Shown here: positions 1-5,141 of the stretch, piece after piece
How the letters are laid out: every line of letters starts with the position of its first letter
Numbering within the stretch: the first letter of the stretch is position 1
The notes under the pieces: generated by a model
The model's database searches: none
What the model was told of the DNA's origin: nothing
What the model saw: the letters and a program-made list of their open reading frames with translations, nothing else
Origin: Leptofilum sp050292445
GTDB taxonomy: Bacteria; Chloroflexota; Anaerolineae; Promineifilales; Promineifilaceae
DNA length: 6,501 nt
Direction: 5' to 3'
NCBI GenBank assembly: GCA_050292445.1
Contig: JBNKLQ010000313.1
Span: 1-6,501, forward strand
Made by a program: the position numbers and the translations under genes

Positions 1-5
1 AATCT

Positions 6-1073
6 ATGTCTTCATCATTTCTCTGGTCATTGGGCGGTTTTTTTATTGTCCTCACGCCCATCATTTTGGTTCACGAGCTAGGCCATTTCTTTGCTGCCCG
101 GCTTTCTAACATTCGTGTCGAGGAGTTTGGTATTGGTTTTCCGCCGCGTGCGCTCACGCTGACCGAGCGCAATGGCACGATTTACTCACTGAACTGGATT
201 CCGTTGGGTGGTTTTGTTCGTCCCGCTGGCGAGGATGATCCCATGGTGGAGGGCGGCCTGGCGGCTGCATCTAAGCGGGCACGCTTGTTTGTTTTGTTTG
301 CCGGGGCTGGTGCCAACTTCGTCATGGCGCTGGTGGTCTTTTGGCTCGCCTTCATGATTGGTATGCCTGCTGTGGCTGTGTCTGATGTTGCGCCGGGTTC
401 CCCCGCTGTGACCGCTGGTTTTGAAGCAGGCGATGTGTTTTTGGAGGTTGAAGGGATCAAGGCAGAATCCTCTGGGGTCATTGCCGACATCATGCGTACT
501 ATGGCAGGTGAACCGGTGGCGGTGTTGGTAGAGCGTGCTGGCGAGCCAGTGCAGCTGACCGTTGTGCCCCGTGTGCCAGGCGAATATGATGCGGCCGTGG
601 AAGGGCCGATTGGCGTGGGGCTGATGGCCGCCCCAGACGGCCGTCGCATTACGCGGGGTCCGGGTGAAGCATTGGTAGATTCCGCTGCTTCTATGTGGGA
701 GATTGTTTCTCTGACGGTTCGCGTCCCGGCTATGCTCCTCAATGGCGACATTGAACCAAGCGAAGCCCGTCCGGTTAGCGTTATCGGCATTAGCCAGATT
801 GCTGGGCAGGCGGCTGAAGTGTCCGTAACCAACAACAATTTGTTCCCTATCTTGAATATGGTGGGTTTTATCAGCGTGGCGCTGGGTTTTACCAATTTAC
901 TGCCGATTCCTGCCCTGGACGGCGGGCGCATCATGTTTGTGCTTATTGAAGCTGTACGCGGTCGTCGCATTGAGCCAGAGCGGGAAGGGATGGTACACAT
1001 TGTGGGGATGCTGGTGCTGCTGGGCTTGATGGTTTTGCTGATTGTCCAGGACATTGTGAATCCGATTTTTTAG
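6..1073 (+). CDS. rseP: RseP-like site-2 intramembrane zinc metalloprotease (peptidase M50)
   Basis: This is a complete 355-residue multipass membrane protease of the S2P/RseP family, which cleaves membrane-embedded substrates such as anti-sigma factors after a first cut at another site. The zinc motif HELGH is at residues 23-27 inside the first membrane segment (about 10-33), with Glu24 as the catalytic base. The third ligand lies in the conserved NLLPIPALDGGR segment (297-308, Asp305) in a late membrane helix. A GGF motif sits at 68-70, a second hydrophobic segment at about 96-120, a single PDZ-like domain at about 122-190 (VAPGSPAVTAGFEAGD), and a final helix at about 330-350. The length fits one-PDZ family members; E. 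coli RseP is longer, with two PDZ domains. The ATG at 6 puts HELGH at the usual distance from the N-terminus, but only five upstream bases are visible, so its ribosome site and operon partners cannot be seen. A strong terminator follows. The family call is firm; the substrate is unknown. Confidence 0.93.
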   Translation: MSSSFLWSLGGFFIVLTPIILVHELGHFFAARLSNIRVEEFGIGFPPRALTLTERNGTIYSLNWIPLGGFVRPAGEDDPMVEGGLAAASKRARLFVLFAGAGANFVMALVVFWLAFMIGMPAVAVSDVAPGSPAVTAGFEAGDVFLEVEGIKAESSGVIADIMRTMAGEPVAVLVERAGEPVQLTVVPRVPGEYDAAVEGPIGVGLMAAPDGRRITRGPGEALVDSAASMWEIVSLTVRVPAMLLNGDIEPSEARPVSVIGISQIAGQAAEVSVTNNNLFPILNMVGFISVALGFTNLLPIPALDGGRIMFVLIEAVRGRRIEPEREGMVHIVGMLVLLGLMVLLIVQDIVNPIF

Positions 1074-1112
1074 CAGCCTGGCGCAGCTCGTAAGATTTTT
1101 AGAGATTATCCT

Positions 1113-1155
1113 ATCTGATGGAGGCAATTGTTCGATTGTTTCCATCAGATTTTTT
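1113..1155 (+). terminator. Rho-independent terminator after the rseP-like gene
   Basis: The arms ATCTGATGGAGGCAAT (1113-1128) and ATTGTTTCCATCAGAT (1135-1150) form a 16-bp stem with two G-U wobbles around a 6-nt loop. A run of six T (1150-1155) follows directly. It lies 40 bp past the stop codon and separates the protease gene from the downstream transcription unit. Confidence 0.9.
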
Positions 1156-1179
1156 ATTGGCAGATTCTCCTAATTTTTG

Positions 1180-1207
1180 TTGACAAAAAGCTAAAAGTAT
1201 AAAGAAT
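1180..1207 (+). promoter_or_regulatory. Candidate sigma-70-type promoter for the HEAT protein / AEC transporter unit
   Basis: A perfect -35 hexamer TTGACA (1180-1185) is followed after 16 bp by AAGAAT (1202-1207), four of six matches to TATAAT. A better -10 match, TATAAA at 1198-1203, is only 12 bp away, too close for normal spacing. The site sits in an A/T-rich stretch just after the terminator of the previous gene, where a new promoter is expected. Transcription would start near 1214, giving a leader of roughly 75 nt to the ATG at 1288. Confidence 0.55.
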
Positions 1208-1287
1208 CATGAGGCACAGGACAAAAGTGTTGGCTGCATGTGGAGCTGGGTTATTTGGTTTGTGCTAAAAGAGTAAGAGTGACAAAG

Positions 1288-2262
1288 ATGAAAGAAGAAG
1301 AAAAAGCGTTTTTAACTGTGCTCGAAGAGATATTTAATGATGAGCCATTGCCGATTGCGGAGCTTTATCGCTTGTCTGATTTGCAGGCAGAGGAGTGGGC
1401 GGCATTTGTGTCTGGCTGGACGGCCGTTCCCGATGAGCGGCGACGGGCCATTGTGCGCCACCTGGCTGACATCTCTGAAGACAACTTTATCGTGGACTTT
1501 ACCCCAGTGTTTACCCACAATTTCCAGGACGCGCTGCCGGAAGTGCGGGTTGCTGCCCTGGATGGTTTGTGGGATTCCACAGATTTGCGACTTATTCCCC
1601 AAATTACGACGATGTTGCAGGAAGACCCGGCAGAGGAAGTGCGGGCTGCTGCGGCCGGTGCCCTGGGCCATTACGTGCTGCTGGCTGAGTGGGGACAATT
1701 GCCAGAACGCATTTTGCCCGGCCTGATTGATACGTTGCTGGCTGAATATGATAAGGACGAAACGGCCGTTTCCGTCCGCCGTGTTTTGCTCGAAGGGCTC
1801 GGCGCATCGCACCATCCCCGAGTTAATACGCTCATTGAGGAAGCGTACGAAAGTGGTGACCAATCCATGCAGATGAGCGCCGTTTTTGCAATGGGCAACA
1901 CCGCTGACCGACGCTGGACGGTGACCGTACTGGGGGAAATGGAAAGCCCTTATGAAGAGATGCGCGTCGAAGCTGCGCGCGCTGCCGGTAGCATTGGCAA
2001 CAGTGATTTTGTACCTCAGCTGGCTGAGCTGGCCTACGATGAAGATTTGGCCGTCCGCGTGGCGGCGGTGACCTCCCTGGGCCAGATTGGTGGAGACGAA
2101 GTGCAGCGCATTCTGGCCAACATGATGGATGATCCTGAAGTTGAGGAAGTTGACGAGGTGCTTGAGGCGGTTGAGGATGCCATGGAAGAAGCGGCCATGA
2201 TGGCTGGTGATTTCGATTTTGTTGATTTTTCTTTTGATGATGATGACGAAGTAGATGATTAA
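1288..2262 (+). CDS. HEAT-repeat protein with acidic C-terminal tail
   Basis: The product is 324 residues and is predicted soluble: no signal peptide or membrane segment is visible. From about residue 83 to 280 it is built of paired helices with HEAT/PBS-lyase-type spacing, e.g. EVRVAALDGLWD (85-96), EEVRAAAAGALGHY (116-129), MRVEAARAAGSIGN (225-238) and AVRVAAVTSLGQIGGDE (255-271). Such solenoids usually act as protein-binding scaffolds; no catalytic motif is seen. The last 40 residues are extremely acidic and end in a run of Asp with interspersed Phe. An in-frame GTG at 1240 would add 16 residues, but it lacks a ribosome site. I prefer the ATG at 1288, which begins MKEEEK and has a weak AAGAG about 8 nt upstream. 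The gene ends immediately before the transporter start in the same frame, so the two are almost certainly co-transcribed, perhaps as partners. The function is unknown; the fold call is good. Confidence 0.85.
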   Translation: MKEEEKAFLTVLEEIFNDEPLPIAELYRLSDLQAEEWAAFVSGWTAVPDERRRAIVRHLADISEDNFIVDFTPVFTHNFQDALPEVRVAALDGLWDSTDLRLIPQITTMLQEDPAEEVRAAAAGALGHYVLLAEWGQLPERILPGLIDTLLAEYDKDETAVSVRRVLLEGLGASHHPRVNTLIEEAYESGDQSMQMSAVFAMGNTADRRWTVTVLGEMESPYEEMRVEAARAAGSIGNSDFVPQLAELAYDEDLAVRVAAVTSLGQIGGDEVQRILANMMDDPEVEEVDEVLEAVEDAMEEAAMMAGDFDFVDFSFDDDDEVDD

Positions 2263-3174
2263 TTGACTGACATTGTTTTTGTTTTAACCCAAAACATCTT
2301 ACCCATTTTCATTGTAGCCTCTTTTGGGTTTGCTTTGCAGCGCTGGATTGGGGTGGAGAAACGGCCGTTATCCACCATTGTGCTAAACGTGCTAAGCCCC
2401 GCCCTGGTGTTCTCGTCCCTGGTTGGCTCACGGCTGCCGGGAGAAGAGTTGGTCAGCCTGGCTTTGTTTGCCATGTTGGCTGTCTTGTTGATGAGTCTGG
2501 TGGCTTACCTGTCGGCGCGGGTGCTGCGGCTGGGGCGCACCCAGACCATTGCCTTGATGGTGGTAACGATGTTTGTCAACGGTGGTAATTATGGGCTGAC
2601 GCTCAACCAGCTGCGTTATGGCGATCCCGGTCTGGCCCGGGCGGTAGTGTATTACACCACCAGCACCGTCATGCTGTACACCATTGGCATTTTCATTTCG
2701 TCGATGGGGGAGATGCCCTGGCGGCAGGCGCTGCGGCGGCTGCTGCGTTTTCCGGCGGTGTATGCGGCTGTTTTGGCCATCGTAGTCTACAGTTTCAACA
2801 TTACTTTACCGGCTCCACTGCTGCGCGGCATTGAGGTGGCTGGCGCTGGGGCCATCCCGGTGATGCTGCTGGTGCTGGGCATGCAGCTGGCCGATCTAAA
2901 AACGGTTGGGTCGCTGCGCCTGGCACTGCCCGCTATCGGCCTGCGCTTGCTGGTCGGCCCGCTGATTGGGCTGCTGGTAGCCACACTGCTGGGCCTCTCG
3001 GGTTTGGGGCGATCCACCTCTATTATTGAATCCAGTATGCCGCCAGCGGTGTTTACCATCATTTTGGCCACAGAATTTGAGATTGAGCCAATGGCCGTTA
3101 CCAGCATCGTGATGGTGTCTACTTTGCTCAGCCCGCTCACCATTGCCACTACAATTACCCTGCTCGGATTGTAA
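2263..3174 (+). CDS. AEC-family (auxin efflux carrier-type) membrane transporter
   Basis: This is a 303-residue, very hydrophobic protein with about ten membrane helices in two halves, the architecture and length of the AEC/bile-acid-sodium-symporter-like family. Bacterial members move organic acids such as malate, or other small anions, across the cytoplasmic membrane. Family hallmarks are NVLSPALVFSSL (42-53), the GGNYGLTLNQLRYG segment (107-120) that matches the usual GNYGLP-type motif before a central loop, AIPVMLLVLGMQLA (197-210), and a C-terminal half with SSMPPAV (257-263) and STLLSPLTI (286-294). The only start that keeps the first helix is TTG at 2263, directly after the TAA (2260-2262) of the HEAT gene in the same frame. 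No clear ribosome site precedes it, so translation probably relies on termination-reinitiation. The substrate cannot be read from the sequence. Confidence 0.88.
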   Translation: MTDIVFVLTQNILPIFIVASFGFALQRWIGVEKRPLSTIVLNVLSPALVFSSLVGSRLPGEELVSLALFAMLAVLLMSLVAYLSARVLRLGRTQTIALMVVTMFVNGGNYGLTLNQLRYGDPGLARAVVYYTTSTVMLYTIGIFISSMGEMPWRQALRRLLRFPAVYAAVLAIVVYSFNITLPAPLLRGIEVAGAGAIPVMLLVLGMQLADLKTVGSLRLALPAIGLRLLVGPLIGLLVATLLGLSGLGRSTSIIESSMPPAVFTIILATEFEIEPMAVTSIVMVSTLLSPLTIATTITLLGL

Positions 3175-3198
3175 TTTCGCTTAACCTCGCTGCCCGTG

Positions 3199-3204
3199 TA
3201 CAAT
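3199..3204 (+). promoter_or_regulatory. Candidate -10 element for a leaderless peptidase transcript
   Basis: TACAAT (3199-3204, five of six matches to TATAAT) ends 6 nt before the ATG at 3211. That would place transcription initiation at or next to the A of the start codon. No Shine-Dalgarno sequence exists in the 36-bp gap, which suits leaderless translation. The -35 region is poor (TTTCGC at 3175-3180, 18-bp spacer), so this is tentative. The gene could instead be read from the upstream transporter message. Confidence 0.35.
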
Positions 3205-3210
3205 TTTGTC

Positions 3211-4380
3211 ATGAATCGATTTACCCATTGGTTGATTGGATTGTTTATTGCTGTTCTGGTTTTGGGAATGGGGGAAACGGCCGTTGCCCAAACGCAACCC
3301 CTCGACAGCAGTGTTGAGGTTGCCTACGGGCAAAAAGTTACGTTTCGTTTGACGGGGCAGGTTGAGGTGGAAATTGAAGAGATTGCGTTGTTCATCAACA
3401 CGGCCTACGCCGCGACGCCACTTTCTGTGGCGGTTCACTTTACACAGAACGAATCGCAGCTTGTGGCCGGGTATGATTTGGACCCCGCACTGGCAGCGCT
3501 GCCACCCTTTTCCGAAGTGACCTATTGGTGGGAATTGACCACCGCCGACGAAACCTTTCGCGTGCCAGACGTGCGCTTTATCTACGAAGATGACCGGTTC
3601 GATTGGCGTATGCTTTCTGAGGAAGACATTACTGTCCACTGGACGGGAAATGATGACGCGCTGGGGCGGCTGGCTTGGGAAATTGCCGCTGACAGTCGCC
3701 AAACGCTGGACCGTTTCTTGTCTCCCACGGCCGTTCCCGCTCTCAACCTCTATGTGTATCCTTCCACAGCTGATTTGCGTGCTGGGCTGCGCCTGGCGGG
3801 GCGTGATTGGCAAAACGAGCATTCGGACCCGGATTTGGGCGTGCTGCTGGTAACGGCCGTTAATTTGCTCACGGCAGAAGCGGATTTGAGTCAATCTATT
3901 CCCCATGAACTCACGCATTTGCGTCTATATCAACTGGCTCCAACTGTGCCGCTGCCCGCCTGGTATGAAGAGGGATTGGCTCTGTTTGTTGAGGAAAACA
4001 GGGGAGATCAGGCAGAAATGGTGGCAACGGCCGTTGCTGACGACAACACGTTAACCCTGCTTGCCCTTTGCGCCAACTTTCCAGAGGAGTCGCTAGAAAG
4101 GGAGCTTGCCCTGGCGCAAAGCACATCGCTTCTGGACTATATTCAAGCCCAGTTTGGCGACCAGGCGCTGCGCCAGTTGGGCACGGTTTACCTGTCTGGC
4201 GCGGGCTGTGAAGCGGGTCTCAGCCAGACGTTAGATATGTCCCTGGCCGAACTCAACGCTGATTGGCTGGCAGCGCAGGCTCCGCAGCCTGCCTGGCTCA
4301 CCTTCCTCAGCCAGAATGGCATCTGGCTGCTGCTGCTGCTGGCCAGCTTTGGCTTCTTCGCCCTGCTCCTACGCCGCTGA
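3211..4380 (+). CDS. Exported, membrane-anchored peptidase-MA-like zinc metallopeptidase
   Basis: The protein has 389 residues counted from the ATG at 3211; an upstream in-frame GTG at 3196 would add only five residues. A Sec signal peptide spans about 1-26 (hydrophobic core LIGLFIAVLVLG, likely cleavage AVA|Q). A beta-rich region fills about 30-130. The catalytic domain (about 140-345) matches the peptidase-MA family (gluzincin fold): ITVHWTGND (140-148), LYVYPSTADLRAGL (180-193), the zinc motif HELTH (232-236, Glu233 catalytic) and PAWYEEGLA (249-257), which supplies the third zinc ligand, Glu254. A single C-terminal helix (about 370-387) ends in Arg-Arg, so the enzyme should be tethered outside the membrane with a tiny cytoplasmic tail. 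Two cysteines (287, 333) could form a disulfide. This layout is familiar from Chloroflexota. The substrate is unknown. It lies 36 bp after the transporter on the same strand and converges on the next gene. Confidence 0.87.
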   Translation: MNRFTHWLIGLFIAVLVLGMGETAVAQTQPLDSSVEVAYGQKVTFRLTGQVEVEIEEIALFINTAYAATPLSVAVHFTQNESQLVAGYDLDPALAALPPFSEVTYWWELTTADETFRVPDVRFIYEDDRFDWRMLSEEDITVHWTGNDDALGRLAWEIAADSRQTLDRFLSPTAVPALNLYVYPSTADLRAGLRLAGRDWQNEHSDPDLGVLLVTAVNLLTAEADLSQSIPHELTHLRLYQLAPTVPLPAWYEEGLALFVEENRGDQAEMVATAVADDNTLTLLALCANFPEESLERELALAQSTSLLDYIQAQFGDQALRQLGTVYLSGAGCEAGLSQTLDMSLAELNADWLAAQAPQPAWLTFLSQNGIWLLLLLASFGFFALLLRR

Positions 4381-4388
4381 TCCAGAAG

Positions 4389-4445
4389 AAACCCAAAGGG
4401 TTTGCCGCTAGAAGATAATACTGTCGGAGATAAACCCTTGGGGTT
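4389..4445. terminator. Pair of short hairpins between convergent genes (weak terminator candidates)
   Basis: AAACCC-AAA-GGGTTT (4389-4403) is a perfect 6-bp hairpin, and AACCC-TTG-GGGTT (4433-4445) a 5-bp one. They can also pair with each other, AAGGGTTT (4396-4403) with AAACCCTT (4432-4439). They fill the 68-bp gap between the stop codons of the plus-strand peptidase and the minus-strand KSI-like gene, the usual place for a shared terminator. Neither has a proper T-run on either strand, so efficient intrinsic termination is doubtful. Confidence 0.35.
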
Positions 4446-4448
4446 CGG

Positions 4449-4835
4449 TTACCCTTTTAACTGCGCCATCATCGCGCGCGGGTCCCAGTAGGCGCGTAGG
4501 CTGCTGATTTTGCCTTCTTCGTTGCAGGCGAACAGATCGATGCCGGAGAAGCGCGTGGTTTTGCCATTTTTGCCGGTGCCTTCTGCCTGCCAATGAACGG
4601 CCGCTTCGTTTTGGTTGATGTATACGGCCGTTTCCGTCATGTTCAGTTGGGAAAAGGTAGATTCGATTCCTGCGAAGAATTGACGTAGGCCATCAGTGCC
4701 GCTCACTGGCGGCGCGCCAACCGGATCGTGGCTGACGGCGTCGGGGGCAAACACGGCGACAAACGCTTCAGCATCCATGTTGCGAATGGCGGCAAAGTAG
4801 CTGCTTACGGTTTCTTCAATTTGTTCACGGCTCAT
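4449..4835 (-). CDS. SnoaL/NTF2-like protein resembling ketosteroid isomerase
   Basis: This is a complete 128-residue single-domain protein of the NTF2-like (SnoaL/ketosteroid isomerase) superfamily, a cone-shaped alpha+beta fold enclosing one hydrophobic pocket. Family features are the N-terminal helix EQIEETVSSYFAAI (4-17), VFAPDAVSHDPVG (28-40) after the second helix, SGTDGLRQFF (45-54), and FSGIDLF (96-102) followed by GKISSLRAYWDP (108-119). Compared from memory with Comamonas KSI (Tyr14, Asp38, Asp99), the equivalent positions here are Tyr13, Asp37 and Asp100, so the oxyanion-hole and general-base residues all appear to be kept. It could therefore be an isomerase-like enzyme, although most SnoaL-like proteins have unknown substrates. 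AAGGAG (4842-4847, minus strand) lies 6 nt before the ATG, supporting this start. The gene stands alone, converging on the peptidase gene and divergent from htpG. Confidence 0.88.
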   Translation of the reverse strand: MSREQIEETVSSYFAAIRNMDAEAFVAVFAPDAVSHDPVGAPPVSGTDGLRQFFAGIESTFSQLNMTETAVYINQNEAAVHWQAEGTGKNGKTTRFSGIDLFACNEEGKISSLRAYWDPRAMMAQLKG

Positions 4836-4885
4836 TTTGTGCTCCTTCAGATAGTAAATAGTGGTTGGTGGCTAGCAACTGCCCC

Positions 4886-4913
4886 ATCTTACTGGAATTG
4901 ATACGGCCGTCAA
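4886..4913 (-). promoter_or_regulatory. Candidate promoter for the KSI-like gene
   Basis: On the minus strand TTGACG (4908-4913) is separated by 16 bp from TAAGAT (4886-4891): five of six and four of six matches to the sigma-70 consensus. Transcription would begin near 4879, leaving a leader of about 44 nt that includes the AAGGAG ribosome site. The -35 hexamer overlaps one copy of the ACGGCCGT palindrome (4903-4910) by three bases. Confidence 0.4.
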
Positions 4914-4963
4914 CAAACGATCTTATGCATGTCTAACAGAATCGGGGTATGATAACGGCCGTT
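4903..4963. repeat. Two intergenic copies of the ACGGCCGT palindrome
   Basis: ACGGCCGT occurs at 4903-4910 and 4955-4962, the second inside a full AACGGCCGTT (4954-4963). The two are 52 bp apart, between the divergent KSI-like and htpG genes. They are the only copies outside coding sequence and show that the repeat is not simply a product of codon choice. Confidence 0.9.
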
Positions 4964-4990
4964 CCTGGCAAGCTGGGCTTTTCCGGCACG

Positions 4991-5019
4991 TTGCCAAAAT
5001 GGAACCCAACCACTAGAAA
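4991..5019 (+). promoter_or_regulatory. Candidate htpG promoter
   Basis: TTGCCA (4991-4996, five of six) and TAGAAA (5014-5019, four of six) are spaced by 17 bp. Transcription would start near 5026, giving a leader of about 115 nt that contains the whole GATT/AATC inverted array. This is a consensus match only; other weak pairs occur upstream, such as TTGATA (4898-4903) with TCTTAT (4921-4926). Confidence 0.35.
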
Positions 5020-5045
5020 ATTCACAGCAAAATATCGGAAATAGA

Positions 5046-5111
5046 ACGCAGATTTCGCTGATTCCCATGATTATTTAGATTAAAAATCAGGTAAATCAGG
5101 GAAATCTGCGT
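5046..5111. repeat. 9-bp-periodic inverted repeat (GATT x4 / AATC x3) upstream of htpG
   Basis: GATT occurs at 5051, 5060, 5069 and 5078, exactly 9 bp apart. Its complement AATC then occurs at 5085, 5094 and 5103, again 9 bp apart. The outer arms ACGCAGATTTCGCTGATT (5046-5063) and AATCAGGGAAATCTGCGT (5094-5111) pair at 17 of 18 positions. A second folding register shifted by 9 bp pairs GATT 5078/5069/5060 with AATC 5085/5094/5103. I recall similar GATT/AATC-rich intergenic elements from other environmental bacterial genomes but cannot verify this here. It lies about 18 bp before the htpG ribosome site. Confidence 0.85.
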
Positions 5112-5128
5112 CCCATTCTTGAAATAAG

Positions 5129-5133
5129 AGGAG
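5129..5133 (+). promoter_or_regulatory. htpG ribosome binding site
   Basis: AGGAG lies 8 nt before the ATG at 5142 and fixes that start, which begins the typical short HtpG N-terminus ahead of FKAEVKQLL. Two of its bases can pair with an upstream TTCTT (5116-5120) in a weak 5-bp hairpin. Confidence 0.8.
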
Positions 5134-5141
5134 ACAAACAA

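Larger units (their letters stand above)
4836..5141. other. 306-bp intergenic region between divergent KSI-like gene and htpG
   Basis: I see no convincing gene here. The region holds the KSI-like gene's ribosome site and candidate promoter, two palindrome copies, a candidate htpG promoter, the 9-bp-periodic inverted array and the htpG ribosome site. No CIRCE element (TTAGCACTC-N9-GAGTGCTAA), the HrcA operator of many chaperone genes, is present. Confidence 0.7.

Noticed and set aside
182..1054. 290-residue open frame antisense to the RseP-like gene
   Set aside because: Ser/Thr/Pro-rich low-complexity translation typical of an antisense shadow; the plus strand encodes a convincing protease with all motifs.
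1240..1287. GTG start giving a 340-residue HEAT protein
   Set aside because: No ribosome site, and the added residues do not look like part of the repeat fold; the ATG at 1288 is more natural.
3181..3918. 245-residue open frame antisense to the peptidase gene
   Set aside because: It mirrors the peptidase coding sequence, shows no recognisable domain and is rich in His/Gln/Arg as antisense frames often are.
4321..4345. CTG-rich run as a microsatellite
   Set aside because: It encodes the leucines of the C-terminal membrane helix and is explained by codon preference.
6..4380. The four plus-strand genes as one dedicated system (S2P, HEAT, transporter, peptidase)
   Set aside because: A strong terminator and new promoter split the S2P gene from the rest, and no known pathway links these families.
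4851..4878. Minus-strand TTGCTA-N16-TACTAT as promoter of the KSI-like gene
   Set aside because: Transcription would start inside the AAGGAG ribosome site; the upstream TTGACG/TAAGAT pair gives a workable leader.
5046..5111. CRISPR array or insertion-sequence end
   Set aside because: The repeat units are only 9 bp with no conserved long repeat plus spacer pattern, and no transposase gene or target duplication is visible.
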